NCBI RefSeq assembly: GCF_014332515.1
Contig: NZ_VFSD01000001.1
Span: 372,001 to 436,000 of the forward strand
DNA length: 64,000 nucleotides
From: Pontibacter beigongshangensis
GTDB lineage: Bacteria > Bacteroidota > Bacteroidia > Cytophagales > Hymenobacteraceae
Direction of reading: 5' to 3'
Shown here: one piece after another, positions 51,247-61,155 of the stretch
Layout: each line of letters opens with the position of its first letter
How positions within the stretch are numbered: the first letter of the stretch is position 1
Program-made: the position numbers and the translations under genes
The notes under the pieces: model-generated
Database searches by the model: none
What the model saw: only the letters and a program-made list of their open reading frames with translations
Told to the model about the DNA's origin: nothing

Positions 51247-54200
51247 GTGAGAAGTTCTGTTCGTTCTCTTGCCCGGTGCAGCAGGAAATACCTGTACCTG
51301 ACAGCTTTAGTTTTGCTAATGCCCTCCTTGCTCCTGGCGCAGGTAGGCGTGGTGCCAGGAATCACCATAAGGCAAACCTTTGACCAAATCGGATCTGGCG
51401 CTACGGCACCTTTGCCGGCGGGCTGGAAGGCAGATAATCTGACAGCTATCAGATCAATTAATTCCTACAGCGGTGCCCGCACCACTACCACACAGTCGGC
51501 CAGCACATCCATGACCACACACGGCGCCTACAACTTCGGCTCCTCCTCCGACCCCACCGACCGGGCCATTGGTGGACTTGCCACTGGCTCTGACTCAAAA
51601 AGTGTAAACCTCTATGCAGAGCTGCAAAACAATAGCGCTGGCACTATCAGGGACTTTACGATCAGTTACCAGGTTGAAAAATACCGGAACGGCACTAATA
51701 CGGCAGGTTTTAGTATGCAATTATTCTATTCCAAAACAGGCGAAGCCGGAACATGGTTACCTGCCGGGGATGATTTCAAAACAAGTTTTGCAGGTGCTGA
51801 CCCCAATAACAATGGAAGCGGCCCCACAGGTAGTGCCCCCCTGCTGACGGTTGCAGTAACAGAGAAGCAATTTAACTATACCCTGGCCCCTGTCGAGAAG
51901 CTGTATCTGGCCTGGAACTATTCTGTTACAACGGGCACTACCACCACCAATGCCCAGGCCCTGGGCGTAGATGATATTGTGATCACGGCCAATGATGCAG
52001 CTGTGCCTGTTCCCACCATTTCTGCTCCCACTTTTACTGCGCCTGGGCCATATTGTGCGAGCACTAACATGTCCGTCAGTTTTACAACAACCGGCACCTA
52101 TCAGAAAGACAACCTGTTTAAGGCGGAGCTTTCGGATGAGAACGGTCATTTTGCCCATCCAACAGCCACTTCTACCGGGGTTGTTGCTCCAATAATGTTA
52201 GCGATACCGGCCAATGCCAGGCAGGGCAGCGGGTATAAAGTCCGGGTGGTTTCTTCCGGACCGATCATTCAAAGCCAAGAAACCGAACCCTTTGCAATTA
52301 ATGCCGCTCCCACCGAAAACGTTGTGTCGCTGAGCCCGGGCAGTAGCCAGACCATTTCCACCACCGGTTCAGGCACAGCCATCACGGCTTCAGCCTTAGC
52401 CGCTTCCGCTTATCAGTGGTTTGTGAGTTCCAGTAAAGAAAGCGGCTACACCCCTGTGCCTGGTGCCATCGGGGCAAGCTACACACCTCAGAGCCATCAT
52501 TTTGGTCCGGCAGGCACAACTTATTATGTACTGGCGCAGGCCACCGCGCTTTGCGGCGGCAGCGTGGGCAGGAGCCAGCCGGTTGCCATTTCCGTTGCCT
52601 TGCCCGTCACAGCCACCTCGGCAGAAAGCATAGAGTTTGGTTTTGCGGATATCCAGAACAGCCCCGCCTTCCCTATTCAGAACCTGACCGTACAAGGGAA
52701 TTACCTAGCCGGCCCGGTAACAGTGTCTGTGCCCGCCAACTCCGGGTTCAGGTTGCGCATTGGCAATATGGCCAATTTTGTAAACAGCGTAACCCTGGCA
52801 CCCGCTGCCGACGGCACGCTGGCAGGCACCCAATTACAAATAAGATTTGAGCCGAACGCCATACAGAGCTATCATGCACAAATCCGGATCAGTACAGCAG
52901 GAGTTGCGGATAAACTGGTTCGCCTGACAGGCGCAGGCTCAGAAAGGCCGGTTGTGAGCACAGCTGCCATAACGCCTATAAGCGGCACAAGCGCCATTGC
53001 TGGCGGCCTGGTGAGCACAAACCCGGCAGATGCTCCGGTTACGGTGCGCGGCCTAGTGTATGGCACCAGCAACAACAACCTTACTGCCAACTGGTCTGCC
53101 CATACCACTACCACAGACGGTGCCGGCAGCGGCGCCTTCCAAAGCACACTTGCTAACCTGACGCCCTCCACCACCTACTTTGCAAGGGCTTATGCCACCA
53201 ACGGAGCCGGCACAGCTTATGGAGCAACCGTTTCCTTTACGACACCAGCCGTTGCTCTGGCCACAGAGCCTACCATGCAGTCGGCCTTGGCAGTTTCCAA
53301 GATAGGTTTTGATGCCATCACCCTGACGATGACAGGCGGGAACGGTGCGAAGCGGATAGTACTTGCCCGACAAGGAAGTGAAGTAACCGCAGCTCCCGCA
53401 GATGCCACCACCTACCCTGCCAACAACGCCTTTGGAGCCGGCGCTCAGATCGGATCGGGCAATTTTGTGGCGTATGCAGGTAGTGGAGATGTTGCCGTCA
53501 TCACAGGGCTGGCTCCTAATACAGCTTACCACTTTGCTGTGTATGAGTTCAACGATAACAACACGGCTTTTGCAGAAAACTATTTAGCTAATAACCCGGG
53601 AAGGCTGCATCAAACCACAGCTCCCGCCCCTGGCCAGCTTATTTTTGAGGAGAACTTCGAAGATCAGCCTGAAAGTTTGCTTACCGGCAGCGGTTGGTCC
53701 GTGCATAGCGGGTCAGAAACAAATGCTATAAAGGTGACATCATCAGGATTGTTTTATACTGGATATGGCTCCAGCGGCATTGGCCATGCCACCTACCTTA
53801 ACACCTCGGGGCAGGATATCAATAAATCTTTTGAGACAGTTTATCCTAATACTCCGGTCTATACTGCTTTTCTGGTAAATGTGGCGAGCGCCACCACTAC
53901 CGGCGATTTTTTCCTGCACTACGGTAGCACCGCCACCACCCAGTTCAGGAGCAGAGTGTTTGCCAAAAGTGGCACAGTGCCCGGAACAGTTCAAATCGGT
54001 ATTAGCGGCAGCACTAATACCGGCTATTATGCGCCACAGAATTACCCGCTAAACACCACCCTGCTGGTAGTAGTCCGGTTCGATTTTGATGGCACCGGCA
54101 ACAGCACCACCACCCTCTATGTGAACCCGCAAAGCCTGAAAGAGGAAGATCAGCAAGCAGGCTTCGCTGTAACAGAAACCCCTGCCTCCAATAGCACACC

Positions 54201-55521
54201 AGGCATCTCCAGCATTGCTTTGCGCCAGGGTACCGCCAGCCTGGCACCCAGATTAACCATCGACGGGATCCGGGTGGCCACCTCTTATGAAATGGCGCTG
54301 GGCAACCCAACTATTGCCGGCTCAGCCCAACCACTGGCTGCGGGTAATTACCATTCCATAACAGTAGCTGGGGAGGCCACCGCCCTCGTACTGAAAGGCC
54401 CGGTTACAGTGCATGGCACCCTAACGCTTACATCCGGAAACATCCTCTCGACGGCAGACGAATTGCTCACCATCAGCAGCTCTGGCACCATTTCCGGAGG
54501 CAGTGCGGAGAGTTATATTCAGGGCCCGCTGAAGTTGAACTCCTCCAGGCAGAAAGATGAGCTGTTTTTCCCGATAGGTTCGGCGGCCAGGTTCTCGCCC
54601 GTGAGGCTTAACCTTGACCATACAGGCCAATCTCTCACTGGCTACACGGCAGCCTACCTGCCTGGTGCGCCAGCCTCCCGTACCTTGCCTGCTGCCACTA
54701 GCCTATTATCAGAAGAGGGCCATTATAACATTACGTCTGATAATCCGAATAACCTGGAAGCCGCCTTTGTTACGCTGCCCTACGGTACGCCTGAAGGTGT
54801 TGAAGAGCCATGGAACCTGCGCATTCTTAAGTCTGATGGGAATAAGTGGATAGACCTGGGCGGTGTTCTTGCCAATGAAACCTCTTCTGCCGGCCTGATC
54901 ACGTCTTATCTTCCTTTCAACAGCTTCAGCGATTTTGTGCTGGCCAGCAGCGAACAGATCTCCCTCTTCAGCCTGCCGGTAGAGCTCACCTCCTTTACCG
55001 CCAGAAGAGCCGGCCAGCAGGTGGAACTGAGGTGGGAGACGGCGATGGAAAAAAACAACAGACACTTCGAGGTGCAGCGCAGTAGCAACGGGCAGGATTT
55101 TAACACGATCAGCCTTATACCCGGCAAAGGCAATACGACCATGGCCACCCCCTATGCGGCTACCGACCCGAACCCGCTTCGGCTCACAGCTTACTACCGT
55201 CTGAAACAGGTTGATCTGGACGGTGCCTACAGCTTCTCCTCTGTCCTAGCAGTAGAACCTGCGCCAGGCGAAAGCCCTTTAAGGTTGCATCCGAATCCAA
55301 CCAGGAGTTTTCTGCACATCACTATTGGTGCAGGAGAGCAGTTTGAGCACCTGGAAATCAGTGATATGATGGGACAGGTGGTGCTGAGAAAGACTCTTTC
55401 AACAGTGCCAGGCTCCGCCCTGGAGCCTTTGGATGTGAGCTCCCTGGCCAATGGAGGCTATGTGCTCACCTTACATGCTGCTTCCTATACCTCAAGAGCC
55501 AAATTTATCAAGTTCAGATGA
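51247..55521 (+). CDS. Secreted multidomain protein with T9SS sorting domain
   Basis: 1,424 residues starting at GTG (MRSSVRSLARCSRK), chosen because the signal peptide (about 1-32, LTALVLLMPSLLLAQ) follows directly. The N-terminal about 230 residues form a jelly-roll-like repeat, followed by Ig/FN3-like segments (TPISGTSAIAGG, LTPSTTYFARAYATNGAG, GLAPNTAYHFAVYEFNDN) and a beta-sandwich around 790-1000. The C-terminus (LRLHPNPTRSFLHITIG to SRAKFIKFR, about 80 residues) is a type A T9SS sorting domain that directs export through the Por system and attachment to the cell surface. No catalytic motif is recognised; adhesion or matrix binding is plausible. Confidence 0.85.
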   Translation: MRSSVRSLARCSRKYLYLTALVLLMPSLLLAQVGVVPGITIRQTFDQIGSGATAPLPAGWKADNLTAIRSINSYSGARTTTTQSASTSMTTHGAYNFGSSSDPTDRAIGGLATGSDSKSVNLYAELQNNSAGTIRDFTISYQVEKYRNGTNTAGFSMQLFYSKTGEAGTWLPAGDDFKTSFAGADPNNNGSGPTGSAPLLTVAVTEKQFNYTLAPVEKLYLAWNYSVTTGTTTTNAQALGVDDIVITANDAAVPVPTISAPTFTAPGPYCASTNMSVSFTTTGTYQKDNLFKAELSDENGHFAHPTATSTGVVAPIMLAIPANARQGSGYKVRVVSSGPIIQSQETEPFAINAAPTENVVSLSPGSSQTISTTGSGTAITASALAASAYQWFVSSSKESGYTPVPGAIGASYTPQSHHFGPAGTTYYVLAQATALCGGSVGRSQPVAISVALPVTATSAESIEFGFADIQNSPAFPIQNLTVQGNYLAGPVTVSVPANSGFRLRIGNMANFVNSVTLAPAADGTLAGTQLQIRFEPNAIQSYHAQIRISTAGVADKLVRLTGAGSERPVVSTAAITPISGTSAIAGGLVSTNPADAPVTVRGLVYGTSNNNLTANWSAHTTTTDGAGSGAFQSTLANLTPSTTYFARAYATNGAGTAYGATVSFTTPAVALATEPTMQSALAVSKIGFDAITLTMTGGNGAKRIVLARQGSEVTAAPADATTYPANNAFGAGAQIGSGNFVAYAGSGDVAVITGLAPNTAYHFAVYEFNDNNTAFAENYLANNPGRLHQTTAPAPGQLIFEENFEDQPESLLTGSGWSVHSGSETNAIKVTSSGLFYTGYGSSGIGHATYLNTSGQDINKSFETVYPNTPVYTAFLVNVASATTTGDFFLHYGSTATTQFRSRVFAKSGTVPGTVQIGISGSTNTGYYAPQNYPLNTTLLVVVRFDFDGTGNSTTTLYVNPQSLKEEDQQAGFAVTETPASNSTPGISSIALRQGTASLAPRLTIDGIRVATSYEMALGNPTIAGSAQPLAAGNYHSITVAGEATALVLKGPVTVHGTLTLTSGNILSTADELLTISSSGTISGGSAESYIQGPLKLNSSRQKDELFFPIGSAARFSPVRLNLDHTGQSLTGYTAAYLPGAPASRTLPAATSLLSEEGHYNITSDNPNNLEAAFVTLPYGTPEGVEEPWNLRILKSDGNKWIDLGGVLANETSSAGLITSYLPFNSFSDFVLASSEQISLFSLPVELTSFTARRAGQQVELRWETAMEKNNRHFEVQRSSNGQDFNTISLIPGKGNTTMATPYAATDPNPLRLTAYYRLKQVDLDGAYSFSSVLAVEPAPGESPLRLHPNPTRSFLHITIGAGEQFEHLEISDMMGQVVLRKTLSTVPGSALEPLDVSSLANGGYVLTLHAASYTSRAKFIKFR

Positions 55522-55652
55522 TCAGGGAAATGAACAATACCACTTAGTGCTTGGCAAAATAATAAATGATGGCAGCCAGGCTTTATGGCAACTATAAATA
55601 CCTTTAATCTTTATAAAATTTATTGGTGAAGTACTTGCCTGCTTACCTGGCA

Positions 55653-55713
55653 CAGCAGCAGCAGCAGCAGATAAAAAAGGCTCTCGGAGGGCCTTTTTTA
55701 TTTAAATAATTTA
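55653..55713 (+). repeat. CCGGAG dispersed repeat, copy 16
   Basis: Plus-oriented: CAGCAGCAGCAGCAGATAA, AGGCTCTCGGAGGGCC, TTTTTTATTTAAATAATTT. An expanded CAG tract precedes it. It lies 3' of the T9SS gene. Confidence 0.8.
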
Positions 55714-55730
55714 TCCTGCCCTCTGCCCTG

Positions 55731-56447
55731 CTACGGATTTGTCGACCAGAGGCTGGCGTCTTTGATCAGGATGCGCCTGTTGAGTTTTAGCTGGGCGACC
55801 AGGAGCTCTGCCAGGTCCTCGGGTTGCATCACTTTATCAGGGTTGCCGTCAGTCAGTTTGTTTTCGTAGGCGAGTTCTGTGGCTACGGTGCTCGGCGTCC
55901 AGGCGCTTACGCGGATATTGTGTTTGCGGACTTCCTGCATCAGCGATTCCGTCAGGCCCATCACCCCGAATTTAGAGGCACTGTAGGCACTTGTAAGCGC
56001 TGTGCCCCTAAGGCCGGCAGTAGACGAAATGTTGATGATGTCGCCCGTTTTCCGTTCGATCATGCTGGGCAGCACGGCCCTTGTCACGTAGTACACGCCC
56101 ATCAGGTTTACCCGTATTATCTTTTCCCATTCATGCGGCCCCAGCTCCAGAAACTTTCCGAAGGAGGCCATGCCGGCATTGTTGATCAATATGTCGATAG
56201 GCCCGAGCTCCAGTTGCACCTGCTCCACGGCGGCATCTACGGCAGCCAGGTCGGCCACATCGGCTTTCACCACGCTGGTTTCCACGCCCATTTCCTCGAG
56301 TTGGGCCGCCACCTCCTTTATCTGACTTTCGGTGCGGGCGAGCAGGCCAATGTTTACTCCCTCTCTTGCCAGGGCAAAAGCCATCGCCTTACCTATCCCC
56401 TTTCCGGCACCTGTAATAAGTGCATTTTTACCGGCTATCGTTTCCAT
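55731..56447 (-). CDS. Short-chain dehydrogenase/reductase (FabG-like)
   Basis: 238 residues. Cofactor motif [12 protein letters not shown] (in [10 protein letters not shown]) and the catalytic Ser-Tyr-Lys set ([16 protein letters not shown]) are all visible. The DNA-binding-like helices are standard SDR. The annotation in relatives is 3-ketoacyl-ACP reductase, but the substrate cannot be decided from sequence. Stand-alone gene. Confidence 0.88.
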   Translation of the reverse strand: METIAGKNALITGAGKGIGKAMAFALAREGVNIGLLARTESQIKEVAAQLEEMGVETSVVKADVADLAAVDAAVEQVQLELGPIDILINNAGMASFGKFLELGPHEWEKIIRVNLMGVYYVTRAVLPSMIERKTGDIINISSTAGLRGTALTSAYSASKFGVMGLTESLMQEVRKHNIRVSAWTPSTVATELAYENKLTDGNPDKVMQPEDLAELLVAQLKLNRRILIKDASLWSTNP

Positions 56448-56739
56448 ATATAATTGAGTTAAAAATTAGTGAAAGTAAGGTTTGCAGGCAGCCAAACACA
56501 ATCGCCTGCCCTGCTCAGGCTTTAGGCACGAACTCTTCCCTGAGCAGCTACATTACCTTAGGCTGTTTGAAAATAAAACTTCCCTAACATTATTACGGGG
56601 CTTCTTCTTTGCTGTTATTTTTCTGTTCCGCAAACGCAGCATCTGCTCCGCATAAAATACTTCAACCCTACCATTAAAACGTCTCTACCGATCACCTAAA
56701 TAGGTGAGTTTTCTCACTTTTATGGTCAAAACTCTTTCT

Positions 56740-56812
56740 TACCTTTGTGCGGAGCAAGCCGGGGAACAGCTCCCGGCTAGGCTGCTTTTAAGAGTACTTT
56801 TTTTGAACTTGA
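56740..56812 (+). ncRNA. Candidate small RNA unit (promoter, hairpin, T tract)
   Basis: An exact -7 box TACCTTTG is followed about 7 nt later by a hairpin AGCCGGG-loop-CCCGGCT (56757-56778) and, 30 bp on, by a run of seven T (about 56805). If transcribed it would give an RNA of about 55-60 nt. No family is recognised; it may also be an untranslated leader. The -33 element is weak. Confidence 0.3.
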
Positions 56813-56975
56813 TGCGCTGCTGATTTCAAACCGGAAGGCCATGAGGTGAGAAAATTCGGACAGGCTTAACCAGCACACGCGAAACCTACAGTCAACTCAC
56901 CGGTTTCTGCCTCTCAACGGCCAGGTTCATGGATACAGGAAAACGTAAACGCCAGCCTCCTGTGTCTTTTGGAAG

Positions 56976-57019
56976 AGCAGCCGAAAACCTGTGGAGGGCC
57001 AAATTCATTAGCATAATTT
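56976..57019 (+). repeat. CCGGAG dispersed repeat, copy 17
   Basis: Plus-oriented: AGCAGCCGAAAACCTGTGG, AGGGCCAAATTCATTAGCA, TAATTT. Core variant CTGTGGAGG. Confidence 0.75.
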
Positions 57020-57160
57020 GGTTCTGGAGCCGGTAGATTAAGGTGCTGGTGTGCTGCTGATTATTTTTGAAGTTGAGGAAATTTGAAGAGGGATTTCAGG
57101 AAAAAACCACAGACAAGCGCCTCCTCGCTTTTAAAGAAAGGTCTATGGCTCAGGGCACAT

Positions 57161-57200
57161 GCGGTCAAACCTGTGGAGGGGCTGTTTTATTAGAATAATT
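57161..57200 (+). repeat. CCGGAG dispersed repeat, copy 18
   Basis: Plus-oriented: TCAAACCTGTGGAGGGGC, TGTTTTATTAGAATAATTC. It shares the CTGTGGAGG core with copy 17, 185 bp away. Confidence 0.75.
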
Positions 57201-57237
57201 CGGAGTGGCCGTACCGGCACCTTATCTCTGCCACTAA

Positions 57238-58332
57238 ATGAAGCCATCTCACTCTTTGCCTCATAAACCAGTAAGCAAAAGCATGATTAAAGGAGCTGAC
57301 ATAGTCAAAAAGGTAGGATTAACCTCACAAATTTTGAAAACTGCCTTGGCGGCAGCCATTTCCTGGTTCCTGGCCACCACCCTTCTACAGGATGAGTACC
57401 CGTTTTTCGCCCCGCTGGCAGCTGTGCTAACAGTACAGGTGACGGTGGTAGACTCGCTGGAGAAAGCTTCGCACCGTTTGGTAGGCATTATAATGGGCGT
57501 GATGCTGAGTATGCTCATCGGGCACTGGTTCAACATAAATACCTACTCCATCTTTTTTGTGATTCTTGTTGGCATGACGCTGGCAAACGCCCTGCGGATG
57601 AACCCCCAGATTGTTTCGCAGGTGGGCGTGAGTTCGCTGCTGGTGCTTGCCTTTGGCCACAGCCATGGCTACGCCACCGGCCGGATTACGGAAACGGTGG
57701 TGGGGTCGGTAGTCGCCATTGCCATTAATGCCCTGATTGTACCGCGCAATGCCATACCCGATGTGGAGCAGGCCATCCTGAGGCTAAGCGAAAAATCGGC
57801 GGCCACCCTGACTTGGCTGGCCCGGATTCTGAAAGAGGAGGTTAAAAGCTCGCACTACGGCAAACGGGCGGTGGACGACCTGGTAGTGCAGACAGAAAAA
57901 TGCATACAGACACTGCGGCTGGCTGAGCAAAGCCTGAAATACAACCCATTCCTGGTGCATAAGCGAACGAGTCTGGGCCGCCTGGCCATTGGTATCCGGC
58001 ACCTGGAGCATATTACCGTCCAACTCAGAGGCATCCGCAGAGGCCTGGCCGACATAAAGTCTGTAGGACCGATCAGGGAAGAATTTCCGCAGGTGGAGGG
58101 AGTAGCTGCGGCCATGGAGGCGACTGCAGCCTGTATTCCTATCTTCGGGAAAATAGTGGCAGCGCCATCTGTGGAGTTGGCTGAACATCTGGGCAGTAGC
58201 ATCAAGTCGGCCATGGCCCTTCAAACCAGCTGCCTTGCCGATCTGAGGGAAGTAAGGTCGCTGATGGTGCTACGCGATATGGGCAGTATTCTCACCGACC
58301 TGAGCCGTATCCTGAAGGAGGTAGAAAGGTAA
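57238..58332 (+). CDS. FUSC/aromatic-acid-exporter-family membrane protein
   Basis: 364 residues. Four to six N-terminal transmembrane helices (about 30-165) including YPFFAPLAAVLTVQVTVVDSLEKASHRLVG, then a helical cytoplasmic domain of about 190 residues. The N-terminal block is typical of FUSC/ArAE-type proteins, which export aromatic acids or form channels. The substrate is unknown. The TetR regulator is convergent 70 bp downstream; a regulatory link is not shown. Confidence 0.8.
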   Translation: MKPSHSLPHKPVSKSMIKGADIVKKVGLTSQILKTALAAAISWFLATTLLQDEYPFFAPLAAVLTVQVTVVDSLEKASHRLVGIIMGVMLSMLIGHWFNINTYSIFFVILVGMTLANALRMNPQIVSQVGVSSLLVLAFGHSHGYATGRITETVVGSVVAIAINALIVPRNAIPDVEQAILRLSEKSAATLTWLARILKEEVKSSHYGKRAVDDLVVQTEKCIQTLRLAEQSLKYNPFLVHKRTSLGRLAIGIRHLEHITVQLRGIRRGLADIKSVGPIREEFPQVEGVAAAMEATAACIPIFGKIVAAPSVELAEHLGSSIKSAMALQTSCLADLREVRSLMVLRDMGSILTDLSRILKEVER

Positions 58333-58402
58333 ACAGCCCTTCCCAGAGCCGCTACCCGCCAGATGCACCGTAGCCAGAGCTACAAAAAAAGATTTCCGCT
58401 TT

Positions 58403-59005
58403 TTAAGCAGCCGGAGTTTCATCCTGTTTGGACAACCCGTTCAGGAGGATGGTGATAATGGTTTCTTCCAGCGCCTTGGCCGATACGCCACGGTTAGGAC
58501 GGTACCACAGCTCCACCCATCGCACAGCCGACAAAATGGTGAACAGCGATACGGAGATATTTACGTTATGAAACTCGCCTGCCGCTACACCCTGCTCCAG
58601 AATGGCCGCAAAACGCTTTTCATATCCTCTTCTGATCTCTTTGAACTCCTTCAGTTTATCATCTGGCAGGAACTTCCAGTCGTTGTTCGCTACAGACACG
58701 GCAGCACCGTCTTCAATCATCATTTTGATGTGAAGTTTGATCAGCGCCTTCAGCTTATCGGTGAAGGAATCGTCGCTGGACTCAATGCGCGTTAGTTGCG
58801 ACACATACGAGTTGGCGATATGAAAGCAGATAATTTCCAGGATCTCATCCTTAGAGCGGATGTGGTTGTACATGCTGGGTGCTTCCATGCCCACCTTTTC
58901 GGCTAAATCTCGCATGGATGTGCCTCCGTAACCTCTTTCCTTGAACAACTTGGCAGCTTCTTCCAGAATTACGTCCCGCTTACTTTTCTTAAATTTCTTA
59001 GACAT
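58403..59005 (-). CDS. TetR family transcriptional regulator
   Basis: 200 residues. The N-terminal helix-turn-helix (KRDVILEEAAKLFKERGYGGTSMRDLAEKVGMEAPSMYNHIRSKDEIL, about 8-55) is a classical TetR domain. The ligand domain (60-200) is helical with an aromatic pocket (VRWVELWYRPNRG). Sequence and size resemble regulators of fatty-acid or ring-degradation pathways, but the ligand is unknown. Its own start region carries two GAGATCGTT repeats. Confidence 0.88.
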   Translation of the reverse strand: MSKKFKKSKRDVILEEAAKLFKERGYGGTSMRDLAEKVGMEAPSMYNHIRSKDEILEIICFHIANSYVSQLTRIESSDDSFTDKLKALIKLHIKMMIEDGAAVSVANNDWKFLPDDKLKEFKEIRRGYEKRFAAILEQGVAAGEFHNVNISVSLFTILSAVRWVELWYRPNRGVSAKALEETIITILLNGLSKQDETPAA

Positions 59006-59893
59006 TTGAGATCGTTGTTATATATGAGATCGTTAATATGTACTTTTTCCGGTTGCACTTATTTTTCCAAAAACCATTAACAAGCGTCTGTTCTTTTATG
59101 CAGAGCCCTATATAGTGATTCAAAATTAAAAAAACTTTGCAATGTTATAACGTAAATAATAGTAAAAACACCATATATTTATCAGATTTGATAAAAAACA
59201 AGCTGTTTTTACGACAATTCTGCTAAGTTGACCTGACCAGTACAATTAAATAGCGAACATTCGCTCAGCCTTTAAAGCTTCTGGCATTCCTCCAACCCGG
59301 TTCATCTGCTCCCCCGGAAAATCAACTCTAGGCTCTACGCGGTTGCACTAATTTTCCTAAAACCTATCTTTTTAAAACTAGCCCCCTCATAATTTGGCCA
59401 GCCTGTGCAAAAATAAGCTTTTTTCGAAATAAATCCCTTTCTAAAACAGGGGTTATAAAGATAAATAAAAGATTTAAGGCAGTGCCCCTGATTATCAGGA
59501 GACTAATAATTTATTTTAAGCGTTAGTTTTAATTTTTGTCGTAATGTGTCGGTTTTCCGGCGCCTGTCGGGTCTCTTCTTTACAGGCAGTTGCTAACTAT
59601 CTACGTTTTGTATCCGGCTGTTATTTTCTGGATTTTGGCTGGATGCCCGGTGGCGTTTTAAGATTTTGGAGTCTGGTGCAGGTCCTATTACTCCTCCAAT
59701 TTGATTTTTGGAAATGATTAGTGCTTATAAAGCAGCCAGAAAGCATAGCGGCCATCATCTATAATCTTTAATTTGGCGAAGCACTACCTGTAACGCCGGT
59801 TTCCTGCAAAAGGACCTTTTTATTATTTTTAGCGGTCAAAATTTTTTTTTAAATCCGAACTCCCCCATCTTTAGCCTAGAAAAACAAACGCTA
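59006..59893. other. 888-bp AT-rich intergenic region
   Basis: Between tetR and the GHMP kinase. It contains a dyad AGCGAACATTCGCT (59252-59265), TetR-operator-like with 6-bp arms, and a GTTATAAC palindrome near 59144. The rest shows no ORF, repeat copy or hairpin with a T tract that I trust; a long leader for the kinase gene is possible. Confidence 0.4.
59007..59034. promoter_or_regulatory. Two GAGATCGTT direct repeats before tetR
   Basis: TGAGATCGTT at 59007-59016 and 59025-59034, 18 bp apart, immediately upstream of the regulator start codon; a possible autoregulatory site. Confidence 0.35.
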
Positions 59894-60889
59894 ATGATTA
59901 TAGAATCCCGTGCCTATGCCCGAGCTGCTATCCTTGGAAATCCCTCGGATGGTTATTTCGGGAAAACTATTTCGCTTATCGTTAAAAACTTTGGCGCCCA
60001 CATTCTGCTCTACGAATCGCCGGAACTTGTAATTGAGCCACAAACGCAGGATATAAACCAGTTTAAGAACATCTATGAGCTCCACGACCAGATCGTACTG
60101 ACAGGTTACCACGGAGGAGTTCCTCTGGTAAAAGCCGCCATCAAAAAATTCTGCGAATTCTGCACGAAACAAGGCATAACGCTGCCAAACCGAAACTTTA
60201 CGACCCGCTACAGCGCCTCCATACCACGGCAGGTTGGCTTGTCAGGATCCAGCGCCATTATTATAGCTACGCTCAAGGCCTTGTCAGAATTTTATAAAGT
60301 GGATATCCCCAAGGTCATTTTCCCTAGTCTGGCGCTCTCAGTGGAGGCCGAGGAGTTAGGCATTACGGCAGGATTGCAGGATCGCGTGATTCAGGTGTAT
60401 GAAGGCGTTGTGTACATGGACTTTGAAAAGGAGCACATGCAGCAAAGTGGCCACGGAATTTATGAAGAGATAGACCCTGCCCTGCTGCCGAACCTCTTTA
60501 TCGCCTACAAAACTGAACTGGGCAAGGTCTCGGGCACGGTGCTCAACAACGTGCGCAGCCGCTACGACAAGGGTGAGGAGTTTGTGATCAATACCCTGGC
60601 CTCTATCGCCGACCTGGCAGAGCAAGGTAAAACCGCCTTGCAAAATGGCGACCGAAAGCTGCTGCACGAGCTCATGGACGAAAATTTTGACCTGCGCTGC
60701 AAAATCATGAACATCAGCGACAGCAACAAGGAGCTCGTAAAAACGGCCCGGGCGCTGGGTGCCTCCGCTAAATTTACCGGCTCAGGGGGCTCCATTATTG
60801 GAATTTACTATGGCAACGAAATGCTCAACAACCTGGTCACGGCCTTTAAAAAAATAAACGCGCGGGTTATAAGGCCTACCATTGTTTAG
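59894..60889 (+). CDS. GHMP kinase, glucuronokinase-like
   Basis: 331 residues. N-terminal NPSDGYFGKT (16-25) is the variant first motif seen in glucuronokinases and related sugar kinases; PRQVGLSGSSA (111-121) is the ATP-binding GHMP motif 2, and the C-terminal SAKFTGSGGSIIGIYYG is motif 3. It should phosphorylate the anomeric hydroxyl of a sugar acid or sugar. Followed 267 bp later by galU, which would turn the 1-phosphate into a UDP-sugar, so a UDP-glucuronate or related salvage route is plausible. Mevalonate-type kinases are less likely. Confidence 0.8.
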   Translation: MIIESRAYARAAILGNPSDGYFGKTISLIVKNFGAHILLYESPELVIEPQTQDINQFKNIYELHDQIVLTGYHGGVPLVKAAIKKFCEFCTKQGITLPNRNFTTRYSASIPRQVGLSGSSAIIIATLKALSEFYKVDIPKVIFPSLALSVEAEELGITAGLQDRVIQVYEGVVYMDFEKEHMQQSGHGIYEEIDPALLPNLFIAYKTELGKVSGTVLNNVRSRYDKGEEFVINTLASIADLAEQGKTALQNGDRKLLHELMDENFDLRCKIMNISDSNKELVKTARALGASAKFTGSGGSIIGIYYGNEMLNNLVTAFKKINARVIRPTIV

Positions 60890-60911
60890 TTGTCAGAGCT
60901 GCCATTTCCGG

Positions 60912-60965
60912 GACAGCAGCAGCACCTTGTTTTGCTGCGGAGGGCCTGAATCATTCCAATAATTT
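60912..60965 (+). repeat. CCGGAG dispersed repeat, copy 19
   Basis: Plus-oriented: CAGCAGCAGCACC, GCTGCGGAGGGCC, TGAATCATTCCAATAATTT. It starts about 23 bp after the kinase stop codon. Confidence 0.7.
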
Positions 60966-61155
60966 AAGGATGCGAAAGCTTTGCTCCTCAGTGTTTCGAG
61001 CCTTGTTGCTCCTGACAGTAAATCGCTTAAACCTAAATTATCCTTTGCGGTATATTCTAAGAGCCACGTGCCTGTTTTTGATTTCCTGACTTATAGAGAG
61101 CCTGCTTTGTCGGGCCGTATTTAATACAATATTAATTTAGTTATCCCAGATCGAA

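Larger units (their letters stand above)
56448..57237. other. 790-bp intergenic region
   Basis: Holds a GTGAG-TTTT-CTCAC dyad (56703-56719), an exact TACCTTTG box (56740-56747) followed by a hairpin and T tract that could be a short transcript, and repeat copies 17 and 18. No protein-coding ORF is convincing. Confidence 0.45.
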
